This document shows positions 7,533 through 16,126 of a stretch of 64,000 bases of DNA, piece after piece; the stretch's first letter is position 1; each line of letters begins with the position of its first letter. The stretch is from Tenggerimyces sp963762635 (lineage in GTDB: Bacteria; Actinomycetota; Actinomycetes; Propionibacteriales; Actinopolymorphaceae): the NCBI GenBank assembly GCA_963762635.1, contig CAVXLQ010000019.1, forward strand, positions 20,598-84,597, read 5' to 3'. A model generated the notes under the pieces. The model was not told the origin of the DNA. It saw nothing but the letters and a program-made list of their open reading frames with translations, and did no database searches. The translations under genes and the position numbers were made by a program.

Positions 7533-10500
7533 GTGCGACGCTTGGCCCCGAGGGGGAAAGCACGCGGGGAAGGGCCGACTGGGTTGGCTGCGACGTTCTC
7601 ATGCGGCTTGCTCGGACCGTTGGAGGTCCGGCGGGACGGGCTGTCTGTGCCCATTCGTGCGGGGAAGCTCCGGATCCTGATCGCGAGCCTGTTGGTGGAC
7701 GCGAATCGGCTCGTTTTCGTCGACGAGCTCGTCGAACGGCTCTGGGACGAACGGCCGCCCGCCGATCCGCGCGCGGTGCTCGCGAGCTACGTGATGCGGC
7801 TCCGCCGGCTGGTCGATCCGCCGGAGGGCTCGGCGAGCCTGATCCACACCGGTCCCGAGGGCTACCTGATCCGGATCGAGGACGACCGGCTCGACCTGCT
7901 CGAGTTCGCCGCTTTGCGGGAGAAGGCCCGCTCGGCCACGAACGTCGAGAAGGAACGAGCCCAGCTCGGCGAGGCGCTCAGCCTCTGGCGAGGTCCCGCG
8001 CTCGCCGACGTACGGTCGGAGACCCTGCAGCGCGACGTCGTTCCCGGCCTGCAGGAGGACCGGCTGCGGGTGCTCGAACGCCGTATCGACCTCGACCTCG
8101 AGCTGGGCCGGCACGCCGAGCTGGTCGCCGAGCTCACCGGGCTGACCGCCGAGCATCCGCTGCGCGAACGGTTCTGGGGTCAGCTCATGCTCGCGCTGCA
8201 TCGCTCGGGAAGGCAGCCCGAGGCGCTGGACGTGTACGGGCGGCTGCGGCGCTCGCTCGTCGACGCGCTCGGACTCGACCCGAGTGCGGAGTCCAGGCGC
8301 CTGCACGAGCTGATCCTCGCCGGCGATCCGCGGGTCATGAAGTCGGTGTCCGTACGGCCCGACGGCGACGACGAGCCTGGCGGCCAGCCGTTCGTCTCGC
8401 TCTGTCAACTTCCGCCTGACACCGCCGACTTCGTCGGTCGCGCCGAGCTGGTCGACGAGATCGTGTCCGTGCTGCGGCGACGCGGCGACGCGGCCGTTCC
8501 GATCGTCACGGTGACCGGTCCGCCCGCGGTGGGCAAGACGACGGTCGCCGTCCGCGCGGGGCACCGGCTGCGGACGGCGTTCCCCGACGGGCAGCTCTAC
8601 GTACGGCTGGCCGGTGCGCAACGGCCGCCGCGTGACCCGTCCGAGGTGCTGCTCGACCTGCTGACCGCGTCGGGCATGAACCCGAGCTCGATTCCAGGCG
8701 GCCTGGAGGGCCGGGCAGCGGCGTTCCGCGCCCGCCTCGCCGACCGCGCGGTGCTGCTCGTGCTGGACGACGCGGCCGGCGTCGAGCAGGTGCTGCCGCT
8801 GTTGCCGGGAACGCCGGGCTGCGCGGTGCTGATCACGAGCCGGCGCGACCTTGGTGGCGTCGCTGGAGCGGTCGCGCTGCGGATGGCGGAGTTCGGCGCC
8901 GCCGACGCGTTGGACCTGCTCGCGCACGTCGTGGGGCCCGATCGGGTCGCCGCCGAGCCGGCCGCTGCCCGTGCGATCGTCGACGCGTGTGGCGGTCTGC
9001 CGTTGGCGTTGCGAGTGGTCGGTGCGCGGCTTTCCCTTCGTCCGTTGACGAAACTCGCCACGTTCGCCAGCCGGCTGCAGAACGAGCAACGCCGCCTTGA
9101 CGAGCTCGCCGTCGGAGATCTGGAGGTGCGCGCGAGCTTCGCGCTGAGCTACCGCGTCCTCAGCCCCGCCGCCGCGGCGGCGTTCCGCGGCCTCGGCCTG
9201 ATCGGCGCGACGGACGCGGCGGCCTGGACGCTCGGCGTCCTCGCCAACCAGCCCGAGGGCGAACGGCTCGTCGAGCAGCTCCTCGAGGCCAACCTGCTCA
9301 CCGACATCGGGCCCGACCCGTCCGGCGAGCCTCGCTACCGGCTGCACGACCTGATGGCGGTGTACGCGGCCGAGCTCGCTCGCGCCGAGCCGGCGTCGGA
9401 CAACGTCGCGACCGTACGCCGCTACATCCACGCGCTGACCGCGCTGGCCGACCGCTCGTACCCACGGCTCACCGTGTCCGTCGACAACCTCCGGCCCGAG
9501 CCGATCAGCACGCCGATCACGCTCCCTGAGCCGGAGATCGGTCGCCTCACCTCGAACGGGCTGGGGTGGATGTTGTCGGAGGAACGCCAACTGCAGTGGG
9601 CGATTCGGCAATGCGTCGCGTCGGGATGGCCGGCCGAGGCGGCGCGGTTGTCCGAGCGGGCGGTCGAGGCGCTCGACACGCGGATTCCCCCGGAGCGCGT
9701 CGACGAGCTGCTGCGGCTGACCGCCGAGGCCAACCGCGCGGTCGGCGACGAACGTACGGCGGCGCGGGTGGAAATGAAGCGGGCGTACCTCGACGGGATC
9801 ACGGTCGGAGCGACGGAGGAGTCGCTGGCCGACCTGGAGGCCTGCGCCGAGACGTTCGAACGGGTCGGCGCCCGCATCGAACTGGCCCTCACGCTGTCCC
9901 ACTACGCGCATCTGATCGCGTTCTTGCCCCACTCCACCGTGAGGTCGCTCGCGCATGCCGAACGTGCGGTAGCCGTCGCTCGAAGCACCGGAGACCTGCC
10001 CGCGTTGGCCTCCACCCTGCGTGAGCTGGGGACCAGGCGGGCCGCGAACCGGCATTACGACGGCGCTCGGGCCGCGTTCGACGAAGCGCTCGAGCTGAAC
10101 CGGCGGATGGGACGGCGGCTCGACGAGGCGATGCTGCTGCACCGGCTCTCCCGGTTCGCGTTGGACGCGGGCGACGTCGACCTCGCCTACGACGCGTCGA
10201 AGCGCAGCCGCGCGATCGTCGCCGAGCTCGGCGGCTGGGACGCGTACCGGGGCCGCAGCCACACGATCGTGCAGGCGGCGCGGGTGGCCGTGGCGCGCGG
10301 TGAGGTGGCCGAGGGCATCGAGCTCGCCGCCCGTGCCTGTACGGACTTCGCCCAGATGGGCGAGCCGCTCGCCGAGCTGCGGGCGACCGTCGCGCTGGCC
10401 GAGGCCTTGCTGGCCGGCGGGCGGATCAGGGACGTCGTCCAGACCGGGACGGAGGCCCTGGCCCGCCTCGCCGACATTCAGAGCTCGCCTGACAAGGAGG

Positions 10501-10601
10501 AGTTGCGCGCGGCGATCTCCCAAGCCCGCAAGCGAATCGGGCTGGGCAAGCCCGGCGTGCTCGAGCGCCGAGTGCCCCGACGGGTCAGGGTGGAAGGATG
10601 A
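7533..10601 (+). CDS. SARP/AfsR-type regulator: winged helix, BTAD, NB-ARC ATPase and TPR domains
   Basis: GLLGPLEVRRDG starts an OmpR-like winged-helix DNA-binding domain (about residues 25-115), followed by the bacterial transcriptional activation domain to about 270. Next comes a STAND ATPase with Walker A VTGPPAVGKTTV near residue 327 and VLLVLDDAAGVEQVL as Walker B. The C-terminal 350 residues are helical TPR-like repeats. This is the AfsR architecture, where ATP-dependent oligomerisation controls activation of (often secondary-metabolite) genes. The GTG at 7533 gives an N-terminus longer than usual; a TTG at 7584 immediately before the conserved domain is an alternative. The next gene starts six bases after this stop. 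Confidence 0.88.
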   Translation: MRRLAPRGKARGEGPTGLAATFSCGLLGPLEVRRDGLSVPIRAGKLRILIASLLVDANRLVFVDELVERLWDERPPADPRAVLASYVMRLRRLVDPPEGSASLIHTGPEGYLIRIEDDRLDLLEFAALREKARSATNVEKERAQLGEALSLWRGPALADVRSETLQRDVVPGLQEDRLRVLERRIDLDLELGRHAELVAELTGLTAEHPLRERFWGQLMLALHRSGRQPEALDVYGRLRRSLVDALGLDPSAESRRLHELILAGDPRVMKSVSVRPDGDDEPGGQPFVSLCQLPPDTADFVGRAELVDEIVSVLRRRGDAAVPIVTVTGPPAVGKTTVAVRAGHRLRTAFPDGQLYVRLAGAQRPPRDPSEVLLDLLTASGMNPSSIPGGLEGRAAAFRARLADRAVLLVLDDAAGVEQVLPLLPGTPGCAVLITSRRDLGGVAGAVALRMAEFGAADALDLLAHVVGPDRVAAEPAAARAIVDACGGLPLALRVVGARLSLRPLTKLATFASRLQNEQRRLDELAVGDLEVRASFALSYRVLSPAAAAAFRGLGLIGATDAAAWTLGVLANQPEGERLVEQLLEANLLTDIGPDPSGEPRYRLHDLMAVYAAELARAEPASDNVATVRRYIHALTALADRSYPRLTVSVDNLRPEPISTPITLPEPEIGRLTSNGLGWMLSEERQLQWAIRQCVASGWPAEAARLSERAVEALDTRIPPERVDELLRLTAEANRAVGDERTAARVEMKRAYLDGITVGATEESLADLEACAETFERVGARIELALTLSHYAHLIAFLPHSTVRSLAHAERAVAVARSTGDLPALASTLRELGTRRAANRHYDGARAAFDEALELNRRMGRRLDEAMLLHRLSRFALDAGDVDLAYDASKRSRAIVAELGGWDAYRGRSHTIVQAARVAVARGEVAEGIELAARACTDFAQMGEPLAELRATVALAEALLAGGRIRDVVQTGTEALARLADIQSSPDKEELRAAISQARKRIGLGKPGVLERRVPRRVRVEG

Positions 10602-10606
10602 TCGGC

Positions 10607-11110
10607 ATGACGATCCACGGCGATCATCCGTTCCTGCCGCCGGAGTCGGAGCGCTCGCCTGTCCGGCGGCTGCGCGGTCGGCTGGTGTCGACGGTGGCGC
10701 TCTGGACCGCCGAGAAGGCGGGGCTGCCGCTGACGTCCATGCTCGTGGCGGATGGCACGCCGGCGTTGGCGATCGGTCTGGTGGACGAGGACTCGCTGCT
10801 GTGGTCGGCGATCCAGCGGACGTCGACGTTCGCGATCTCGCTGCTGTCGTGGTCGCATCGCGGGTTGGCGGACGCGTTCGCGGAGACCGCGCCGGCGCCT
10901 GGGGGTCCGTTTCGCCTTACTTCGTGGGAAGAAACGGCATGGGGTCCGGTGCCTTCGGCGGTGACCACGTGGGCGGGCTGCCGGCTGCTCGACTCGCGCC
11001 AGTCCGGCTGGGCCGTGGAGGTCCGCGGAACGGTGGAGCACATCGAGGTCGGGGAGGACCCGGAGCCGCTGCTGCACAGGCGCGGCCGCTATCTCACGCT
11101 GCCCGACTGA
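10607..11110 (+). CDS. Flavin reductase-like FMN-binding protein
   Basis: The sequence VRRLRGRLVSTVALWTA followed by LPLTSMLVADGTPALAIGLV and STFAISLLSWSHRGLADAF is the pattern of the flavin-reductase/HpaC split-barrel family. This family binds FMN and uses NAD(P)H to supply reduced flavin. The 167-residue length is typical. Two ATGs are possible. The one at 10598 touches the GGAAGG ribosome site, leaving no spacing, so the second at 10607 (spacing nine) is chosen. It sits directly after the SARP regulator and is probably co-transcribed; no partner monooxygenase is adjacent. Confidence 0.82.
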   Translation: MTIHGDHPFLPPESERSPVRRLRGRLVSTVALWTAEKAGLPLTSMLVADGTPALAIGLVDEDSLLWSAIQRTSTFAISLLSWSHRGLADAFAETAPAPGGPFRLTSWEETAWGPVPSAVTTWAGCRLLDSRQSGWAVEVRGTVEHIEVGEDPEPLLHRRGRYLTLPD

Positions 11111-11369
11111 GCTTGATTCCGAGGTCGCCCGAGAGGGCCCAATGGGAGGGCGTTCCGACGCGAGAGGTCCTTTCGGAGCGCCCGTCCCGAGGGGAAGCCT
11201 AGATCATCTCGTTCCGGTCCGTCGTGCAACTCGCCCAAGCCATGGAGATGGCATCGCGGCGACAGCGAGCTGACATCGGCCGTTCGTAGGCTCGGAACCG
11301 CGAGGCCCCTGCGGCAGGCGCCGGGCCTGCCGCAGGCTTCGCTCGCATTCGGCACGTACGGTGATCTCC

Positions 11370-12578
11370 ATGGCCGTACGACTCCGCCGCCGGCACGGGT
11401 TGATCGCCGCCGGACTGGCGGTGCTGCTCATCGCTGGTGTCGCGTTCTGGATCGTGACCCGGCCGGACGGCTTCCGTACCGAGGACCGCATGCTCACGGT
11501 CCAGACCGGCCCCGCCGGCAACGAGCGGGTACGGCTCGACACCCGTCTGTTCGTCCCCGACGCGGCGACCAGCCGCGACAAGGCACCCGCGGTCCTGCTC
11601 GCGCACGGCTTCGGCGGCACCAAGGACAGCGTCCGCGACGACGCCGAGGACCTCGCCGGTCGCGGGTACGTCGTGCTCACCTGGACCGCCCAGGGCTTCG
11701 GCCGCTCCACCGGCAGCATCCATCTGAACAGCCCGGACTACGAGGTCAACGACGCGCGCCGGCTGCTGGACTGGCTCGCGACCCGGCCCGAGGTCCAGCT
11801 CGACAGCGCCGACGACCCACGCGTCGGCGTCGCCGGCGGCTCGTACGGCGGCGGCCTCGCGCTGCTGCTCGCCGGGTACGACCAGCGGGTGGACGCGATC
11901 GTTCCGCAGATCACCTGGAACGACCTCGACCGCGCGCTCTTCCCTGGCGGCGTGTTCAAGCGTGCCTGGGCAGGCAGCCTGTTCACGGCAGGCCTCGCCC
12001 CAGGACCGGGCGCGACGCCGCAGTGCGGACGGTTCGCCCCGGACGTCTGCCGTACGTACCTGCAGTCCGCCACCACCGGCCGGTCCGACGCCCAGACCAA
12101 GGCGCTGCTGACCAGGTCCAGCCCGGAGACCGTGCTCGACCGGATCGAGGCGCCCACGCTGCTCGTCCAGGGCCTCGCCGACTCGCTGTTCCCCCTCGCG
12201 GAAGCCGACGCGAACGCCCGCGGCATCGCCGCGACGGGCACGCCCGTCCAGGTCGCCTGGTTCTCCGGCGGCCACGACGGCGGCCCGGGCTCGACCGCCG
12301 ACCAGGACCGGCTGAAGTACCTCACGATCACCTGGTTCGACCACTACCTCAAGGGCATAGGCAACACCTCGACAGACTTCACGTTCAGCCGCGTGAACGG
12401 CTACGACTACAGGACGAGCTCCGTCCGGACCACCGCGCTCAGCTCTGATCGCTACCCCGGGCTCGAAGGCAACACCGAGCCCCGATCTCTCCAGCTCACG
12501 GGCCGCCCCAGCCCCGCTGCGAACCCGCCCAACGGCGTGCCCGCGCCACTCACCAACCTCCCCAGCCTCGGCGCCTAG
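11370..12578 (+). CDS. Membrane-anchored alpha/beta hydrolase (S15/CocE-like), N-terminal part of a probable hydrolase-ABC fusion
   Basis: An N-terminal hydrophobic segment (residues about 10-32) anchors or exports the domain. The hydrolase core has HGFGGTKDS (oxyanion region), the nucleophile elbow VGVAGGSYGGGLALLL and a late His in FSGGHDGG, as in X-prolyl-peptidase/cocaine-esterase-like enzymes. The reading frame stops at a TAG at 12576-12578, just where S15-type proteins pass into a C-terminal jelly roll. That jelly roll is found immediately downstream, and most of it is in the same frame. I think the two pieces are one gene interrupted by a pair of compensating frame breaks. An in-frame GTG at 11361 is an alternative start. 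Confidence 0.82.
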   Translation: MAVRLRRRHGLIAAGLAVLLIAGVAFWIVTRPDGFRTEDRMLTVQTGPAGNERVRLDTRLFVPDAATSRDKAPAVLLAHGFGGTKDSVRDDAEDLAGRGYVVLTWTAQGFGRSTGSIHLNSPDYEVNDARRLLDWLATRPEVQLDSADDPRVGVAGGSYGGGLALLLAGYDQRVDAIVPQITWNDLDRALFPGGVFKRAWAGSLFTAGLAPGPGATPQCGRFAPDVCRTYLQSATTGRSDAQTKALLTRSSPETVLDRIEAPTLLVQGLADSLFPLAEADANARGIAATGTPVQVAWFSGGHDGGPGSTADQDRLKYLTITWFDHYLKGIGNTSTDFTFSRVNGYDYRTSSVRTTALSSDRYPGLEGNTEPRSLQLTGRPSPAANPPNGVPAPLTNLPSLGA

Positions 12579-12584
12579 GGTTGA

Positions 12585-13874
12585 CTCAGGCCACCGAAGC
12601 TGCGGGAGCCCTCGCCGACATCCCCGGCCAGTTCGTCCGGTACGAGTCTCCGAACGCTAGACGAGCCCACCGACATCGCCGGCGCGGCGACCGTTCAGCT
12701 GCTCGCCGCCAGCCCAACAGGAGAGGCAGTCCTCTTCCTCAAGCTCTACGACGTCGCCTCGACCGGCAGCCAGACGTTGCTCGGCGGCCAGGTCACCCCG
12801 ATCCGGCTCACCAACCTGCCCACCCGCATCGACCAAGCGAAGCCCGTCACGGTCGCGCTTCCGGGCCTCGTCCACCGCTGGTCGCCCGGCCATCGGATCC
12901 GCGTCACGATCGCCACCGCCGACCAGGCGTACGCCAGCCCGACCGCGCCCACGACGTACGTCGTCGGCCTGGCCGGCGGCAAGCTCTCGCTGCCCCAGGT
13001 CGCCGCCAACCCGATCGCGACGGCCAGCGCGGTCTGGCCCTGGATCCTGGCCGCCGTACTGCTCTCGATCGCCCTCGGCGTCGCGCTCGCCTGGCTGGTC
13101 GCGCGGACCAGCAGGCGGCGGCGCACGACGACCGCAGTGGAGGACACCGACCATCCGCTCGTCGTCCGCGGACTGGCGAAGACGTACACCGACGGCTTCG
13201 AGGCGCTCAAGGGCGTCGACTTCGAGGTCGGCCGCGGCCAGGTCGTCGGCCTGCTCGGCCCGAACGGCGCCGGCAAGACCACCTGCCTGCGAATCCTGCT
13301 CGGCCTCATCCGCCCGACCGCGGGCGACGTCCTGATCTTCGGCAACCCGCTCACTCCGAGCTCCGACGTCCTCGACCGGCTCGGCGCGCTCGTCGAGGGT
13401 CCCGGCTTCCTCCCGCACCTGTCCGGCCGCAAGAACCTCGACCTGTACTGGCGCGCGACCGGCCGTCCGAAGGCCGAGGCGCGGTTGGACGAGGTGCTCG
13501 AGATCGCCGCGCTCGGCAGCGCGCTCGAGCGGAAGGTGAAGACGTACAGCCACGGCATGAAGCAGCGCCTCGCCGTCGCGCAGGCGATGCTCGGCATGCC
13601 GGAGCTGCTCGTGCTCGACGAACCCACCGACGGCCTCGATCCGCCGCAGATCGCCGAGATGCGGCGCGTGCTCAAGGGGTACGCGGCGAACGGTCGGGCC
13701 GTTCTGGTCTCCAGCCACCTGCTCGCCGAGGTCGAGCAGGCCTGTACGCATGTGGTGGTCCTCGACCGCGGCCGGCGGGTGGCGGCGGGGTCGGTCGGCG
13801 AGATCGTCGGTACGGCCAACGGCCGCCGCCTCGAGGACGTCTTCCTCAGCCTCATCGGGGGAGACGCGCGATGA
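12585..13874 (+). CDS. Jelly-roll, transmembrane helix and ABC ATPase: C-terminal part of the probable fusion
   Basis: In frame from about 12645 the sequence gives LDEPTDIAGAATVQLLA and LPGLVHRWSPGHRIRVTIA, the jelly roll of S15/CocE hydrolases. A transmembrane helix follows (WILAAVLLSIALGVALAWLV), then a complete ABC ATPase. It has GLLGPNGAGKTTCL (Walker A), YSHGMKQRLAVAQAM (signature) and ELLVLDEPTDGLDPP (Walker B). The 70 bases at 12579-12645 make sense only in another frame (LADIPGQFVRYES), which is what links this piece to the hydrolase upstream. No good ribosome site exists near the in-frame TTG at 12777, supporting a split gene. The stop overlaps the permease ATG (ATGA). Confidence 0.8.
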   Translation, partial: LRPPKLREPSPTSPASSSGTSLRTLDEPTDIAGAATVQLLAASPTGEAVLFLKLYDVASTGSQTLLGGQVTPIRLTNLPTRIDQAKPVTVALPGLVHRWSPGHRIRVTIATADQAYASPTAPTTYVVGLAGGKLSLPQVAANPIATASAVWPWILAAVLLSIALGVALAWLVARTSRRRRTTTAVEDTDHPLVVRGLAKTYTDGFEALKGVDFEVGRGQVVGLLGPNGAGKTTCLRILLGLIRPTAGDVLIFGNPLTPSSDVLDRLGALVEGPGFLPHLSGRKNLDLYWRATGRPKAEARLDEVLEIAALGSALERKVKTYSHGMKQRLAVAQAMLGMPELLVLDEPTDGLDPPQIAEMRRVLKGYAANGRAVLVSSHLLAEVEQACTHVVVLDRGRRVAAGSVGEIVGTANGRRLEDVFLSLIGGDAR

Positions 13875-14686
13875 CCGCGTACACGCTCGGCACCGAGATC
13901 CGCCGCCAGTGGAGCCGGCAGCGCACGCGCTGGGCTCTCGGCTTCATGATCCTGCTGCCGATCATCGTGCTGGTCGCGTTCCAGCTCGGTCCGGACGACG
14001 ACGACGGCGGCGACGGCCCCGGCTTCATCTCGATGGCGACGAGCGGGGCCGCGAACTTCACGATCTTCACCGTGCTCGTCTCGCAGGCGTTCCTGCTGAT
14101 CGTGGTCGCCGCGCTGTTCTCCGGCGACGCGGTCGCGAGCGAGGCGAGCTGGGGGAGTCTGCGCTACCTGCTGGCGATCCCGGTCGCGCGAGGGCGGCTG
14201 CTCGCGGTGAAGTTCGCCGTCAGCCTGCTGTCGACCGGCGTCGCGATCGCGTTGCTGACCGGTACGAGCCTGCTGATCGGGGTCTTCGCGTACGGCTGGC
14301 ACCCGCTGCAGACGCCGATCGGCGACGACATCTCCGCCAACGAAGCGCTGGTCCGGCTGGCCGCGATGCTCGGCTATCTCGCGGTGAGCCTGCTGGTCGT
14401 GTCGAGTCTCGCGTTCCTGCTCAGCGTCAGCACCGACGCGCCGCTCGGCGCGGTGGGCGGCGCGGTGATGATCGTGATCGTCTCCAGCATCCTCGACCAG
14501 ATCAGCGCGCTCGGCGTCCTTCGCAACCTGCTGCCGACGCATTTCACCGACGCTTGGCAGGGGCTGTTCAGCGATCCGGTGCAGCTCGACGACCTGGTGA
14601 AGGGCTGTGTCTCGGCCGCGATCTACGCCTCACTGTTCGCAGCCGTGGCGTGGGTTCGCTTCCTCCGCAAGGACGTGACGAGCTAG
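13871..14686 (+). CDS. ABC-2 type transporter permease
   Basis: The 271-residue protein has six hydrophobic segments. The first is RWALGFMILLPIIVLVAFQL, followed by an Asp/Gly-rich external loop; the last is AAIYASLFAAVAWVRFL. The conserved SWGSLRYLLAIPVARGRLLAVK stretch is typical of ABC-2 permeases such as those of multidrug or bacitracin exporters. It overlaps the upstream ATPase by four bases and has GGGGGAGA before the ATG. It is therefore the membrane partner of the fused ATPase. The transported compound is unknown. Confidence 0.88.
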   Translation: MTAYTLGTEIRRQWSRQRTRWALGFMILLPIIVLVAFQLGPDDDDGGDGPGFISMATSGAANFTIFTVLVSQAFLLIVVAALFSGDAVASEASWGSLRYLLAIPVARGRLLAVKFAVSLLSTGVAIALLTGTSLLIGVFAYGWHPLQTPIGDDISANEALVRLAAMLGYLAVSLLVVSSLAFLLSVSTDAPLGAVGGAVMIVIVSSILDQISALGVLRNLLPTHFTDAWQGLFSDPVQLDDLVKGCVSAAIYASLFAAVAWVRFLRKDVTS

Positions 14687-14696
14687 CTTGGCTCGT

Positions 14697-16124
14697 ATGC
14701 CTGAGCAGACGTACGACGTCGTCGTCATCGGTGGTGGCCCTCCCGGAGAGAACGCCGCGGGCCGCGTCACCTCACACGGCCTGTCGGCAGCGCTGGTCGA
14801 GTCCGAGCTGCTGGGCGGCGAGTGCTCCTTCTGGGCCTGCATGCCGAGCAAGGCGCTGTTGCGTTCCGGCGAGGCCTTGCGGGCGGCGAAGGCCGTGGCC
14901 GGCTCGGCCGCCGCGGTCACCGGCGACCTCGACGTCGCCGCCGTGCTGAAGCGGCGTGACTCGTTCGCCGCGAACTGGGACGACTCCAGCCAGGTCAAGT
15001 GGGCCGAGGGCGCGAAGATCACGGTCGTCCGCGGTCGCGCGCGGCTCGACGGACCGCTGCGCGTCGTGGTCGGCAAGGAGGGCGCCGAGGACCAGGTGCT
15101 GCTCGCCACCCACGCGGTGGTGCTGGCGGTGGGCTCGGACACGGCGTTCCCGCCGATCGAGGGGCTGCGCGAGGCGCGCCCGTGGACGAACCGCGAGGCG
15201 ACGAGCGCGAAGTCGGCGCCGGAGCGGCTGGTCGTCCTCGGTGGCGGGCCGGTGGGTTGTGAGCTCGCGCAGGCTTGGAACGACCTCGGGTCCTCGGTGA
15301 CGATGGTCGTCAACGGGGAGCGGCTGTTGCCGCGGCTGGAGGCGTTCGCCGGTGAGTATGTCAAGGAGGCGTTGACGTCGTACGGGATCGACGTACGGAC
15401 GTCGGCGAACGTGACGTCCGCGCGCCGCGACGGCGACGGGCCGACCACGTTGACGTTCGAGGACGGCTCGGAGATCGAGGCCGACGCGGTGTTGGTGGCG
15501 ACCGGTCGTACGCCGCGGACTCAGGACCTCGGCCTGGCTTCGGTGGGGTTGAAGGACGGCGACTGGGTCGACATCGACGACAGCTGCCGCGTGAAGGGCG
15601 TCGAGGGCGGCTGGCTGTACGCGGTCGGCGACGTGAACCACCGCGCGCTGCTGACGCATATGGGCAAGTACCAGGCCCGCATCGCCGGCGACGCGATCAC
15701 CGCGCGCTCGAAGGGCTCGCACGCGATGCCGGTCGCGTGGTCGCCGTACGCCGCGACCGCGAACAACGGCTACGTCCCCGCGGTCGTCTTCACCGACCCC
15801 CAGGTGGCGTCGGTGGGGCTGACCGAGGCCGAGGCTTCGGACCGCGGCATGAGCGTGCGGGCGGTGGAGTACGAGGTCGGCAACACCGCCGGCGGAGGTC
15901 TGCACGCGGACGGCTACAAGGGCCTGGCGAAGATGGTGGTGGACCAGGAACGCCTGGTGATCGTCGGCTTCACCATGGTCGCCCCGGACGCCGGCGACCA
16001 CCTCCACGCCGCGACGATCGCCGTGGTGGGCGAGGTGCCGTTGGATCGTTTGTGGCACGCCGTGCCCTCGTTCCCGACGGTCAGCGAGGTCTGGCTGCGG
16101 TTGCTGGAGACGTACGGGATGTAG
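14697..16124 (+). CDS. Class I pyridine nucleotide-disulfide oxidoreductase
   Basis: YDVVVIGGGPPGENAAGRV binds FAD. GGECSFWACMPSKALL holds the redox-active CX4C disulfide, RLVVLGGGPVGCELAQAW the NAD(P) site, and LYAVGDVNHRALLTH the second FAD motif. The C-terminal HAVPSFPTVSE keeps the His-Glu pair of the dimer partner active site. It therefore has all catalytic parts of the dihydrolipoyl dehydrogenase/mercuric reductase family. The dithiol substrate is unknown: there is no metal-binding N-terminal domain and no 2-oxoacid dehydrogenase gene nearby. The ATG at 14697 is preferred over the TTG at 14688 on family alignment. It lies 10 bases after the permease. Confidence 0.9.
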   Translation: MPEQTYDVVVIGGGPPGENAAGRVTSHGLSAALVESELLGGECSFWACMPSKALLRSGEALRAAKAVAGSAAAVTGDLDVAAVLKRRDSFAANWDDSSQVKWAEGAKITVVRGRARLDGPLRVVVGKEGAEDQVLLATHAVVLAVGSDTAFPPIEGLREARPWTNREATSAKSAPERLVVLGGGPVGCELAQAWNDLGSSVTMVVNGERLLPRLEAFAGEYVKEALTSYGIDVRTSANVTSARRDGDGPTTLTFEDGSEIEADAVLVATGRTPRTQDLGLASVGLKDGDWVDIDDSCRVKGVEGGWLYAVGDVNHRALLTHMGKYQARIAGDAITARSKGSHAMPVAWSPYAATANNGYVPAVVFTDPQVASVGLTEAEASDRGMSVRAVEYEVGNTAGGGLHADGYKGLAKMVVDQERLVIVGFTMVAPDAGDHLHAATIAVVGEVPLDRLWHAVPSFPTVSEVWLRLLETYGM

Positions 16125-16126
16125 CG

